DNA from: Poa pratensis | Lineage: Eukaryota; Streptophyta; Magnoliopsida; Poales; Poaceae | Reading direction: 5' to 3' | Length of the DNA stretch: 64,000 nt | NCBI GenBank assembly: GCA_947311845.1 | Contig: CAMZMU010000049.1 | Location: 5,789,597-5,853,596 of the forward strand | Shown: positions 32,664 to 44,060 of the stretch, piece by piece | How the letters are laid out: each line of letters begins with the position of its first letter | Numbering within the stretch: the first letter of the stretch is position 1 | The notes under the pieces: model-generated | What the model saw: only the letters and a program-made list of their open reading frames with translations | What the model was told of the DNA's origin: nothing | Databases searched by the model: none | Made by a program: the position numbers and the translations under genes

Positions 32664-32825
32664 CGTCGTCTCCCCCTTCTTCGCATCGCCGACGTGCTCT
32701 CCATCGTTTCCGTACGCATATTATACGCTCTACTATATACACAGTACATGTTGATGCATATATAATTAATATTCGATCTCTTGCGAGAATACAACTATTT
32801 AATTACATGGAGATAGATCAAGCCA

Positions 32826-35800
32826 TCAAGGCATATGTAGTTCATCGTCCGAAGCATAATGTTCTCCCCTTTCATCGATGACCTCCCTAAGCAGAAATCC
32901 CGCCAATTCCTCTTGAATTGCTCCTACGCGCAGTTCTGGGTCGATCTTCTCCCGCATTTTGCTGAAAGCAGTTGTTCTCCGCTCAGTGGTCAACTCGCGA
33001 ATGAACTCGCAAACGTAGAATCCACATAAATTACTCCCCGGTGGCTGCTGCGGACTTTCCACCGTTTTATAAGTTAGCTCATCTTTGAATGGACCTTCTA
33101 CCTTCTGTTTGAAAATTGTCCAACACCTGCTTTGGCAAAGAAAATGAACAAAGGAGTTATTAATTACTTGACATCAGGGAACGAACGAAAGAGGGCGATA
33201 TAATGCGATAATGATTGAAATTACTTGTTGAGCATTTCTTTCATGTCGGACCACAACGCTTGGTCCCAACTTAATGAGTCGTGGACTTCAACTGTGGACT
33301 TGTCAGGTTGAATGCTTAGCAGAATCCAGTGGAACCTGCGGACGTTTACATAAAGCAGACATGCATAGCTCATCAATTACACTTAACATCGAGAAAGCCA
33401 AATAAAAATATGTACAAGACAGAAACACTCACCTGAAGTTGTAAGGAAATAGTATTTCCGTACAGAAATGTTGCATGGTTAAAAAGGTGGTCAGGTCATG
33501 CTCCACGTCTTTGGGGTGATTGACTAACGTATGTGAATTCACGATATATGGGTCAACGAACCCAACCTCAAAAACTTTAGATCTTTTGCATTCCAGCATC
33601 TTCATTCTGCATAATAGCGTACAAAAGGATATATATATATAGGCAGGATAATATAATACAGGCAATGAACGAGCTGAGCTAGAGACTTAATTACGAAAAT
33701 AAATCACTTACAGACAATAGCAAGAGAGGATAGATTTGTCGAGGGCGCGCTTTTGGAATAACTGGAACAGTTCAGTCAGTTGAACCTGTATAGTGTAACG
33801 TTTGAAGAAATGCTCCACTCTAACGTCCAGCGGAAACCACTCTTTCGCGTCCTTCTTTGATGTGTGCACCAGGTACCAGGTATGCAGATTTCGCATATGT
33901 GTTGATAGACCCGTCATCTCCTCATTACTGACCATAGGCTCCCCTTGGACATATTTCCGTGCCATCTCTAACATTGGCGCATGTTCATAGCCTAAAAGTT
34001 GACCAAGGCTCATACCCAAGGCGGTAGCCTGTTCCTTGGCCTGAGATACAGTGACACCAAGTTCTTTAGCAGCAGCTATGGCTCTGGGGTCCAATAATTC
34101 CAGGTCTTTATCCATAGCGACTCTGAAGTCCTTGTCGACATCGGAACACACTATGAGCGGGGGGACCGATTGATTTTTCTGCTGTCCGAGCTGGGCAATT
34201 TGTTTCCCGCTTTTTGCACTTCTTCCCTTGTTCTGCTCAGACTGGGCACGTGCTAGCTTAGTAAGTTCACGACCATAGTCAGATGGCAGATTCATCGATA
34301 TCTGGGATGGCTGCTCAAGGAAGGACTTTCTCCACTTTTTGGATTTTTCATCGTATACCGGCTTCTGCTCGGGCTTTTTTGGTGCAAAAAAAGCCTTATT
34401 GTAGGCAGCCACCTCCGCGGCGTTTTCCGCTACAGTCCTGTCATAAGGTCTAATGGGAAGATTCTTATGAGGTACTGTTGGGAGGGGCGACCTTTTACGT
34501 TTCGGTGATCGCTTACCCCTCATAGTACGAGCGGTGGGCGGAAACGGCTGACGCGGCGGCGGAGACGGCTGACGCGGCGGCGGAGACGGCTGCGCTGGAG
34601 ACTGGTGAGGCGGTGAAGAGGACTGTTGCGCTGGAGAATGCTGAGGCGGTGAAGAGGACTGTTGCGCTGGAGACTGGTGAGGAGTCGATGGCCTTGGCTG
34701 CCAGTTCGGAAGCACGATGAATTCCTTTGGCCATAGAATGGTCGCTTTCTTGGCTTCTCCAAGTTCAAGCACCTCCCCATCTTCACCTGCAGGGTGTTGC
34801 AGCTTCAGCTCCTCATAATCTTTCATCACTTCATCCACCGCGACAACAGCGTAGCCATTTGGAACCGGAGAGAAATGGTAAGTTGGATTAGGTCCAATTG
34901 GTACGACATAGCCGACCGCCACCTTCACGGTTAAGTTAAAAACTTTCACATGCATCTCACAAGGTGTGCTCTCCGTGATATCATCCACTGGGTAGCGACG
35001 AAGTGGAGCCACTGCATCATCATTACCATCCTGGAGCTCCGTGGAAGCCACGCTGCTTTTCCGATTCGATGGGCCACCGGTACCATCGCATGCAGCTTCT
35101 ACCATGTGCCGTTGAGATTGGCCGCTAGTACCTTGCTGGCTAAGCACGGCAATTTGTTCCTTCTGCGCTTTAATTCTTCTTCTATATTAGCAGCCGGTCT
35201 GCAGCAGCGCGTGCTTCCATTGCCTCCCTTTCCTTTCTCCTCTGATGGCTTCTATCAGGAAATTTCTTCCTGTGCTCGGGAATCGCAATTGTCTTGGGCT
35301 TGGAGCCAGGTACGCCTCGTAACCGTCCGTCGTGTTCCTTATTCCCAAGGGCGCGTGTGAGCTCGTCATCCTCTCTATCGGGAATGAACCGTCCCTCTTC
35401 AACATCCTTTACTGCTTTTCTAATTTCTTGGATGGGTAGTAGGGGATTATCTTTGTGTCTTCTGTTATATATGCACTTCCCTTCTGCGTCCAACGTGCCC
35501 CCATGCCCGTAAAACCAATTTCTTGCCCGTTCGATCCACTTGAGTGGCTCTGGAGTGATCCCATTAGCCAGCAGGTCCGCCTCAAGTTTCTCCCACTTAG
35601 GCATGCTACCAGCGTAGCCACCAGGCCCCATAGTATGGTGGTACATCTTTAGAGCAGCATTTGCCGCATTTTTTGCAGACTTTTCCAGAGCTTCCTCTGA
35701 TTTCTTGTACGCCACAAATTCTTCCCAGTAGTCCTTTATCTTCTCATACCCTTTATCGAAGTCTGGAGTCTTATTTTTCTTGACAAACAGTTTGTTCAAT

Positions 35801-36542
35801 CTTTTCTTCCAGTTCTTGAATAGCTCGGCCATCTTCTTAAGTGCCCAGTCCTTGACTTTTTGCTCCATGATTTTCCGGGCAATCTTTTCTGCCTCATCTG
35901 GATCCTCCTCATCTGAATCCACCTCTGGCGCCGGCAGGGTGAAATTAACCATGAGCTTTCTCCAAAGTCTTTCTTTGCCCTCATCGCTGACATATAGCTG
36001 TCCTTTCTCGTTTGGCCGATGCCATTCTCGAACGGTGATCGGGATGAAGTCCCTAACAAGAACTCCGCATTGCTTTACCATTTTATTTTTAACACCAGGG
36101 GGAGCAGTCGGTGTGCCGTCTTCAGCGACTCTTTCGATCGTGTACCTTTCTTGGTCGCCCAACTTTTTGGCTGGGCCTCGTTTTGTCCTTACAGAAGATT
36201 TGCTCGATCCGGAGGGCTAAAAGAAGAAAAGCGTTAATATATGTATATAGACATCAGAGACTTAATTAATACAATCTTCGGCTTCATTAATATATGTATA
36301 TGCACCTCGCCGGAGTTTAATGTTCCACCGGAGCCTTCGGCTTCTCCCTCGTCGGCTTCTCCCTCGCTGACTTCTCCCTCACCCCGGCCGTCGGGTTCTA
36401 CCTCACCGGAGCCGTCTCTTCGGTTGAGAGACTCATCTCCCTCACCGGAGTTGTTCAAAAACTCCGTGGTGACATCGACAATATCTTCCGGCCCGCGGAT
36501 TATATCCTGGAGGATATTTTCCTGATCTTCGTCTCGTTCCAT
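32826..36542 (-). pseudogene. CACTA TnpA-type gene with C-terminal Ulp1-like (C48) protease, five to six exons, one frame break
   Basis: Exon model by consistent GT-AG sites and phases: 36542-36306, 36216-33712, 33606-33433, 33335-33225, 33126-32826. The N-terminal part is acidic (EGEVSEGEADEGEAEGS). Exon 2 has a basic, helix-rich region, then a Pro/Ser/Gln-rich linker (about 34700-34540) and a KRSPKRKR-like patch. The C-terminal exons give FHWILLSIQPDKS, VHDSLSWD and GSNLCGFYVCEFI, matching the His, Asp and Cys of Ulp1/SENP-type cysteine proteases, with the triad intact across three exons. A break at about 35150-35190 interrupts exon 2 (stop after AAADRLLI; frame resumes at LSQQGTS) and fits two single-base losses or one gain. 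TnpA-type proteins bind the subterminal repeats. Confidence 0.82.
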
Positions 36543-36623
36543 AGTTTCTGCAAATTAAGAACAATGCACAAAACTTTAGTTGGGTAACTTGTTCCATATG
36601 TCAAGATACATCTACAATATCAT

Positions 36624-36792
36624 AAACCCGTAAACTCGTATCGTAAACCCGTAACCCGTAAACTCGTATCGTAAACCCGTAAACTCGTAAACTCGTATCG
36701 TAAACCCGTAAACTCGTATCGTAAACCCGTAAACTCGTATCGTAAACCCGTAAACTCGTAAACTCGTATCGTAAACCCGTAAACCCGTAAAT
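36624..36792. repeat. Tandem repeat, cgtaaactcgtat / cgtaaacc unit
   Basis: About ten units of 12-18 bases alternate 'cgtaaactcgtat' with 'cgtaaaccc'. It lies just upstream of the TnpA-type gene's first exon (minus strand) and might form part of its leader or promoter. Confidence 0.85.
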
Positions 36793-37001
36793 TTGCATCT
36801 TTGCATATCTAACACAATTTACCGGGTCAACTTCCGAACCACGATCTACCGGGAAGAACAAATACCGGACAAGAACACAATCAATACATGGCATTGATGC
36901 AATGCGCAATATGTATGCATGATCAATTTAATGCATTGACATGGAACTCTAAATCATGTTTGAAATGTTATTGAATTAGGACAAGCACAAATTAGGACTA
37001 A

Positions 37002-37345
37002 CAAAATTTTCCTATACAAAAAAATCCTAACACTAACAAAATTTTCCTATACAAAAAATCCTAACACTAACAAAATTTTCCTATACACTAACAAAAAATC
37101 CTAACACTAACAAAATTTTCCTATACAAAAAAATCCTAACACTAACAAAATTTTCCTATACACTAACAAAAAATCCTAACACTAACAAATTTTTTTCCTA
37201 ACACTACATTTTCCTAACACTAACAAAAAATCCTAACACTAACATTTCCTATACAAAAAAAATCCTAACACTAACATTTTCCTAACACTAACATTTTCCT
37301 ATACAAAAAAAAAAATCCTAACACTAACATTTCCTATACAAAAAA
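37002..37345. repeat. Tandem repeat, actaacaaaattttcctatac unit
   Basis: About twelve irregular units combine 'cctaacactaaca', 'aaattttcctatac' and A-runs, giving periods of about 28-42 bases. It is AT-rich, non-coding, and internal to the CACTA element. Confidence 0.85.
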
Positions 37346-37384
37346 AATCCTAAAATTCTAACTCACCGATCGAGAAGCGGTCGT

Positions 37385-37920
37385 GCGCGCGGGCGGCGGT
37401 GGCGCTGCGAGCTCGGCGCGGGGACGGCGGTGGCGCTGCGAGGGGGGCGGCGGTGGCGTGCGAGGGGGACGGCGCGGTGGCGCTGCGAGGGGGACGGCGC
37501 GGGGACGGCGCGGTGGCGTGCGTGCGGGGGAGGAGGCCGGCCGCGTCGTGGCGCCGTACGTGTACGGGGAGGAGGCCGGCCGCGTCGGGGCGGCGTGCGG
37601 GGAGGCGGCGGGGCGGCGCGTCGTGGAGGTCGGCGGCGGGGCAGCCTGACGGCGTGGTGGCGGCTCCGCGGCTCCTCTGCTTCTTTGCTCCTCGTCGATG
37701 AACTCTGCGTGAGAATGAGGACGAAGAAGAGGCGCGGGCAGTTATAGCAGACCTCATTGGTCCCGGTTGCTGGCAAGAACCGGGACCAATGCCTCTTTGG
37801 TCCCGGTTCTTGCCACCAACCGGGACCAATGAGTGGGCAGTTAATGCCAGATCAAGCGCGGGATCCACGGACTCATTGGTCCCGGTTCTTGGTAGAAACC
37901 GGGACCAAAGAGTCATTTTT
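37385..37920. repeat. GC-rich repeats (ggcggtggcgctgcgag) followed by internal GGTCCCGGTT hairpins
   Basis: 37385-37650 contains repeated 'ggcggtggcgctgcga' and 'gggaggaggccggccgcgtc' units with long but composition-driven frames. 37758-37915 contains three pairs of GGTCCCGGTT and its complement, identical in style to the subterminal repeats, yet in the middle of the element. The stretch 37921-38560 beyond is AT-rich with no gene. These internal repeats could be remnants of a second CACTA end. Confidence 0.7.
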
Positions 37921-38656
37921 CAAAATTATTTCGAACTTTTCAGTTCTGAAATTTTGTTCCCGCCTTTTTTTTTCTTATTTAGGTGTTTGGATATGAATTT
38001 CAAATGGTTTTGAATCTGAAAAGACTTTCAACATGAAAAGTTATTAAATTTGAATAAATAATCCAAAACCATTTTCTGTTTTCTAAAATAATTATTCTAA
38101 CTATACAAACTATTAACCATTTTGCCATTTTCAATTAAAAATGCATTAACTTTATTGCATATTTTGAATTGACAAAACTTTCAACATGAAAAGTGTTTGA
38201 ATTTGTATAAATAATCCAAAATCAATTTTACATTATTATTGTCATTTTCAATTTAATATGGATAAATTCATATCTTTAAATCCGTAAGTCGAAACTCGAC
38301 TAATAATACGTATAAATCGATAAAAATTGATTAAGTAAGATTTATGATTAAGTAATAATAATTATTAATTCAGTTAATTCTATTTTTGGTGTTGTAAAAT
38401 CCCATGGCAAGCAGAAGTAAATGCAGAACAATTTCAGAAAACCTATATTTGTAAGATGAATGTTTGGTGTTGTAAAATGCAGAAGAAAGCAGATAAAAAT
38501 TATTAATTCATTTATCTTAATGCATTACATAAAAGGTTTAATACATTATTACACATGATACAACGTCTCACAAGCGCTTGAAAGAAACACACCCCTGATC
38601 CAACATCACCAACATTATTCTACATAAACGGACTTGCTGGCTCGAAGGCCGTAGGA

Positions 38657-39127
38657 TTAGGGGGAACGGCGGGAGGAGCCAGCCCCGTGGGCGGCCGCCC
38701 GGTTCTCGCGCGCACGTTTGCGGCGGAGGGCAAGATCCATGGAGGATGAGTCTTTCAGCGCCCAATCCAGATCGGAAGCCTCCTTCGCCTTGAGCTGGTA
38801 GGAAGTCTTGGCTCGCTGGACAGGGTAGTCGCGGACAGACTGGAAGGAGGCTTCCATGGCCTCCTGTATCTGCAACCCACAACCTTCTTCCCCGTCGTCG
38901 CTCCAGTCGAAGTCGTCGTCCTCCTCCTCCTCCGCGGGAGGAGCGGCGGCGCCTGGTGGAGGTGCGGCGGCACCTGGTGGAGCAGGAGGCCGGTAGCTGG
39001 GCATTCCTCTCCACGCCGGGCTCGTGGGCATACGGCGGGATAGACTCCCGCGGTTGCGCCCAAGCGCGCTCTGCCGAGCACGCTCGACCTCGTCCAGAAG
39101 GCGCTGCGGCGGGCGTGGCGGATCCAT
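38657..39127 (-). CDS. Third CACTA gene: 156-residue protein of unknown function
   Basis: ATG at 39127, stop at 38657, no interruption. The N-terminus is Arg/Pro-rich (MDPPRPPQRLLDEVERARQ). A Pro/Ala spacer follows, with GAAAPPPGAAAPP. Next comes an acidic block EEEEDDDFDWSDDGEEG, then a helix-forming segment (IQEAMEASFQSVRDY), DLDWALKDS, and a basic tail. A TATA box stands 64 bases upstream with an ordinary leader between, so it is probably transcribed. I do not recognise a domain. The acidic/aromatic block followed by a basic tail suggests a protein-protein or nucleic-acid interaction role, but that is inference only. Confidence 0.6.
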   Translation of the reverse strand: MDPPRPPQRLLDEVERARQSALGRNRGSLSRRMPTSPAWRGMPSYRPPAPPGAAAPPPGAAAPPAEEEEDDDFDWSDDGEEGCGLQIQEAMEASFQSVRDYPVQRAKTSYQLKAKEASDLDWALKDSSSMDLALRRKRARENRAAAHGAGSSRRSP

Positions 39128-39190
39128 CTCGTGGAGACGATGCGTTCGTGGCTAGGAATGGTGGATTAGGGTTTACCCCGTCGGCGACAA

Positions 39191-39198
39191 TATATAAA
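39191..39198 (-). promoter_or_regulatory. TATA box upstream of the 156-residue CACTA gene
   Basis: The minus-strand reading is TTTATATATT around 39190-39199, with an expected transcription start about 30 bases downstream and the ATG at 39127. Confidence 0.55.
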
Positions 39199-39286
39199 GA
39201 CCTCCAGGGCAGCGCTGGGGGAGGACAGGTGCCCAGGAAAGCGCTGGGGGAGGACACGTGTCGTGACCGCAAAGCCCGTCTTTAGT

Positions 39287-39630
39287 CCCGGTTGGTGTTA
39301 CCAACCGGGACTAAAGAAGCACACAGATCGTGTGTTTCTTTCAATCGCTTGTGAGCCGTTGGATCAGGGGTGTGTTTCTTTTGAGGGATTGTGAGCTGTT
39401 GGATCAGCAGTATCACGACCACTTCGTGAGCCACATGACCCGGTTGGTGTTACCAACCGGGACTAAAGAAGCACACGGATCGTGTGTTTCTTTCAAGCGC
39501 TTGTGAGACGTTGGATCAGGGGTGTGTTTCTTTTGAGGGATTGTGAGCTGTTGGATCAGCAGTATCACGACCACTTCGTGAGCCACATGACCCGGTTGGT
39601 GTTACCAACCGGGACTAAAGAAGCACACGT
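39287..39630. repeat. 152-bp tandem repeat, 2.3 copies
   Basis: The block 'cccggttggtgttaccaacc' followed by 'gggactaaagaagcacac' begins at 39287, 39439 and 39591, exactly 152 bases apart each time. Each unit starts with a perfect inverted repeat around 'ttggtgttaccaa', a variant of the element's subterminal hairpin. The third copy leads directly into the plus-strand TATA box at 39635. Confidence 0.92.
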
Positions 39631-39634
39631 ACCC

Positions 39635-39643
39635 TATATATAA
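39635..39643 (+). promoter_or_regulatory. TATA box upstream of the foldback pair
   Basis: TATATATAA is followed by a C-rich start region (accgccctcctcag). The predicted start at about 39665-39670 lies about 50 bases before the first foldback arm. It is on the opposite strand to the element's protein genes. Confidence 0.5.
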
Positions 39644-39672
39644 CCGCCCTCCTCAGACAAGTTACTCACTCA

Positions 39673-40016
39673 CACAAAACATTCCAGCGTCACTCGGAGA
39701 GGCATCTTTGGGCAACCAGCGGCAAGACGTCTCTGATGACCTGCGACCGTTCCAAACGGTTGCAGATCATCAGAGATGTGTTGCCGGACGGTTGTAGATC
39801 ATCAGAGACGTCTTGCCGCTGCTTGGATCGAAGTGGTGCTCAAACACAAAACATTCCAGCGTCACTCGGAGAGGCATCTTTGGGCAACCAGTGGCAAGAC
39901 GTCTCTGATGACCTGCGACCGTTCCAAACGGTTGCAGATCATCAGAGACGTCTTGCCGGACGGTTGTAGATCATCAGAGACGTCTTACCGCTGCTTGGAT
40001 CGAAGTGGCGCTCAAA
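39673..40016 (+). ncRNA. Candidate small-RNA precursor: two tandem 172-bp units, each with a long foldback
   Basis: Units start at 39673 and 39845 (both 'cacaaaacattccagcg'), period 172. In each, a 5' arm of about 31 bases (cggcaagacgtctctgatga followed by cctgcgaccgt) is followed after a 5-base loop by its near-complement, and one base later by a second near-complement. In unit 2 the first hairpin has one G:U pair and one mismatch in 31. The layout (TATA, short leader, strong hairpin) is that of plant microRNA-like loci. The same stem core recurs at 53091-53170 in another CACTA context. No open frame of note overlaps. Expression is not demonstrated. Confidence 0.5.
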
Positions 40017-40237
40017 CTCACGAGCCACCGTCGGGCTGTATGCAGGGGGAACTGTGTTTGGACGGTCGAAGCTGAGGTTTGAGAGGTTCCCACGGGAGGT
40101 GTGGGAGCCGACAACCACCTACCACGCGTGTTTCACCACATAAAGGTTTAATACATTACTACACATCACATAAAGGTTTAATACATTACATTGATTTACA
40201 TAAAAGCCATGAACCCTTCTTCGCGTATGTCCCTGGC

Positions 40238-43200
40238 CTATGATCGCTTCAGCCGTAACCATGGAGCATCTTCATTATTTAACGGGATGCTTGGGTCAGT
40301 TCTCACTGTGAAGGGCGGAATTTCATCAAACTTATCATAATCTGCTGACATGTCTGTCTTGTCCTCGACTCCCACGATGTTTCTTTTCCCTGAAAGAACT
40401 ACGTGACGCTTTGGCTCATCGTATTCGTTTGCTTGTTTTTTCTTTTTTTCGGTATTCGTTTGCTTGTTTTTTCTTTTTTTCGGTCTGGAGGACATGTCCT
40501 TCACATAGAAAACCTGAGCCACATCATTGGCTAGGACGAATGGTTCGTTCTTGTAACAACCAAGATTCTTGAGATCCACTGTTGTCATCCCGTACAGCTG
40601 GTCTACCTTTATCCCTTCTCCATTCATGTTGACCCAACTGCACCGAAACAAAGGGACCTTAAAAGTAGGTCCATAGTCAAGTTCCCATATCTCCTCTATG
40701 CGACCATAGTATGTGTCCTTTTGCCCATCGTCGTTTGTTGCATCATAGCGGACACCACTGTTCTGGTTGGTGCTCTTTTTATCTTGGGCGATCGTGTAAA
40801 ATGTATTCCCATTTATCTCGTACCCTTGGAAATTCAATACAGTCGAAGATGGTGACGCGGCCAACAAGTAGAGCTGATCTCCGACAGTGGTGTCATTCAT
40901 GAGCTGTAATCGCAACCAACTGCCGAAGGTCTCCATGTGTTTTTCTTTAATCCAGGAGTCATCCTTCCCCGGGTTCTTGGAGCGTACATAATTCTTGTGT
41001 TCCTCGATATACGGAGCCACGAAGGTGGAACTTTGTAGAACTGTGTAGTGTGCTTGAGTTAAAGAATGCCCGTCCCTACATATCAGTGCTTTCTTTCCTA
41101 GCGTGCCTTTTCCACTCAGTCTCCCCTCATGCCGCGATTCAGGAACACCAATCGGCTTAAGGTCAGGAATAAAGTCAACACAGAACTCAATGACCTCTTC
41201 TGTTCCATAGCCCCTTGAGATGCTTCCTTCTGGCCTAGCACGGTTATGAACATATTTCTTCAAGACTCCCATGAACCTCTCGAAGGGGAACATATTGTGT
41301 AGAAATACAGGACCGAGAATGGCAATCTCGTCGACTAGGTGAACCAGGAGATGCGTCATAATATTGAAGAATGATGGGGGGAACACCAACTCGAAGCTGA
41401 CAAGACATTGGACCACAGCCTTCTGTAAACTTGGTAGAGTTACTGGATCGATGACCTTCTGAGATATTGCATTGAGGAATGCACATAGCTTCACAATGGG
41501 TACTCGAACATTTTCCGGTAGAAGCCCCCTCAATGCAACCGGAAGCAACTGCGTCATAATCACGTGGCAATCATGAGACTTCAGGTTCTGGAATTTTTTC
41601 TTTGCCATATTTATTATTCCCTTTATATTTGACGAGAAGCCAGCCGGGACCTTGATACTGCTCAGGCATTCAAAAAAGATTTCCTTCTCTGCTTTGGTAA
41701 GAGCGTATCTGCTTAAGTATTTACGCCCTTTATCCGTCTGCTTGTTGTATGGGTCTTTCATACGTTGCTGGTCTGCCCGTGCTTCCGGTGTATCTTTTGT
41801 CTTCCCATACACGCCCAGGAAGCCTAGCAGGTTCACGCAAAGATTCTTCGTCACGTGCATCACGTCGATTGAAGACCGGACCTCTAGGACTTTCCAATAG
41901 GGTAGCTCCCAGAATATAGAGCACTTCTTCCATATGGGTACGTGGTTGTCAGCGTCATTCGGAACAGATAGACTGCCAGGACCCTTTCCAAAGATTACTT
42001 CTAAATCCTTGACCATGTCATATATAACATCACCATCAGGGAGGTTAGGCTTCTTCCGGCGATCTGCCTCACCGTTGAAATGCTTGCCGGGCTTTCTTAC
42101 GGCATGACCGTTCGGAAGAAATCGACGATGCCCCAGGTACACATTCTTGTTTCCCAAATGTATACTTTCAGTCTTATCTAAACAGTGCGTGCATGCATTG
42201 TATCCCTTGTTTGACTGTCCTGAAATGTTACTAAGAGCAGGCCAATCATTGATGGTTACGAACAGCAACGCTCGTAGGTCAAATTCCTGTTGTTTGTGCT
42301 CATCCCACACACGTACACCTGGTTCGGACCACAACTGCAAAAGTTCATCAACTAATGGCCGTAGGTACACATCAATGTCGTTGCCGGGTTGCTTCGGGCC
42401 TTGGATGAGCACTGGCATCATAATGAACTTCCGCTTCATGCACAACCAAGGAGGAAGGTTGTAGATACATAGAGTCACGGGCCAAGTGCTATGACTGGAG
42501 CTCTGCTCCCCAAAAGGATTAAAGCCATCTGTACTTAGACCAAATCTTAAGTTCCTTGCGTCATCTGAAAATGTCGGGAACTCTCTGTCGATTTTTCTCC
42601 ACTGGGACCCATCGGCGGGGTGTCTCAACTTCCCGTCTTTCTTACGCTCTTCTTTGTGCCATCGCAACAACCTGGCATGCTCTTTGTTTCTGAACAGACG
42701 TTTCAACCGTGGTATTATAGGAGCATACCACATCACCTTAGCAGGAACCCTCTTCCGGGGGGGCTCGTCATCGCCCTCAACATCACCAGGGTCATCTTGT
42801 CTTATCTTGTACCGCAGTGCATTGCATACCGGGCATTTATCCATGTTCTCGTACTCACCGCGGTACAGGATGCAGTCATTAATGCATGCATGTATCTTCT
42901 GCACATCTAATCCTAGAGGGCAGATAGCCTTCTTTGCTTCGTATGTAGTCTCGGGCAATTCGTTATCCTTTGGAAGCTTCGGCTTCATTATTTTCAGTAA
43001 CTTCTCAAATCCCTTGTCAGAACAACCAGTCTCTGCCTTCCATTTCAGCAGTTCCAGTGTGGTACCGAGCTTTGTGCTGCCATCTTCGCAGTTTGGGTAC
43101 AGCAACTTTTTGTGATCCTCAAGCATGGCCTCCAACTTTAGCTTCTCCTTTTCTGTATCGCATTCTCGCTTTGCATCAGAAATGACCCCACCAAGACCAT

Positions 43201-43734
43201 CAGCGGGCTCATCTGATGCCCGATGTTCACCTCTTTCTTCTTCAACGTCTTCCATAACAGTATCACCGCATTCCTCAGGGAACATAGGATAGTTGTCATC
43301 ATCCTCCTCTTCTTCATTGTCTTCCATCGTAACCCCTCTTTCTCCGTGCTTGGTCCAACAATTATAGCTGGGCATGAAACCTTTCCGAATCACGTGGTCT
43401 TGAATGGTTCTCGGGTCAGAGTACTCCCTGACGTTCCGACACTTCTCACATGGACAAGGCATAAAATTATTCACTTTGTTTGCCTCAGCCACATCGAGAA
43501 ATTTATGCAGGCCTGCAATAAACTCGGAACTGCGTCGTTCGCCGTACATCCATCGCATCCGTGCATCCATCTGCATCATATATATAATTAAGTTTATCAA
43601 ATACCATTACAATAACATCTTGAATAGTGAAATGACCACCGTACATCGACACGTGCAATATTTCTGTATCAATTACAGACGAAAAGGATAAAGTTGCTAA
43701 CCTCGGTGCGGGTCGGGCATTTCATCGAACACAT
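40238..43734 (-). CDS. CACTA transposase, TnpD type (Tnp2 / Transposase_21 family)
   Basis: A continuous frame runs from the ATG at 43570 to the stop at 40238 (1110 residues). A small first exon at 43734-43702, spliced by GAG|gttagc to gatgcag|ATG, keeps phase and is likely. N-terminal transposase-associated domain: RMRWMYGERRS with PCPCEKCRN. Then CPVCNALRYK. The Tnp2 core begins at GLSTDGFNPFGEQSSSHSTW and includes PPWLCMKRKFIMMPVLIQGP and NACTHCLDKT. A DUF4218-like block has RGLLPENVRVPIVKLCAFLN and MFPFERFMGVLKKYVHNRAR. A DUF4216-like block near the end has VPLFRCSWVNMNGEGIKVDQ. It recognises and cleaves the CACTA ends. No stop or frameshift was found, so it may be functional. Confidence 0.92.
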
Positions 43735-43827
43735 CTTGTGCGTGGCAAAGAGAAAAAAAACTAGCACCCCCACTTCCCACCAATCCAGGAAAAAAAAACA
43801 GAGGAGAGAGGGGGGTGGGGGCAACAA

Positions 43828-43833
43828 TATATA
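43828..43833 (-). promoter_or_regulatory. TATA box of the TnpD-type gene
   Basis: The minus-strand reading is CCTATATATTG, 94 bases upstream of the candidate first-exon ATG at 43734. It lies just inside the right-hand subterminal repeats, the usual place for the promoter of an En/Spm-type element. Confidence 0.6.
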
Positions 43834-43848
43834 GGCAGGGGAGGGGTA

Positions 43849-44060
43849 TTGGTCCCGGTTCTTGGCACGAACCGGGACCAAAGCTCCGCGGCATGCCACG
43901 TGGTCCGGCTCTGGAGCTTTGGTCCCGGTTCTTGGCATGAACCGGGACCAATGCCCCCAACCGAACCGGGACCAATGCCCCACGGGGCCCTGGCAGCTCG
44001 AACCGGGACCAGTGCCAGGCACTGGTCCCGGTTTTTGCCTGAACCGGGGCTAATGGCAAA
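43849..44060. repeat. CACTA subterminal repeats (GGTCCCGGTT type), right end
   Basis: Six or more copies of 'ggtcccggttcttgg' and 'gaaccgggaccaa' lie in alternating orientation. They mirror the left-end array. The last part degenerates ('gaaccggggctaatgg') before the terminal repeat. Confidence 0.9.

Noticed and set aside
37350..37916. Frames of 100-188 codons on both strands in GC-rich CACTA DNA.
   Set aside because: They are low-complexity Arg/Ala/Pro translations of a tandem repeat.
39736..40075. Plus-strand frames of 77-99 codons over the foldback units.
   Set aside because: They are created by the 172-bp duplication (internal repeats such as CRTVVDHQ) and conflict with the hairpin interpretation.
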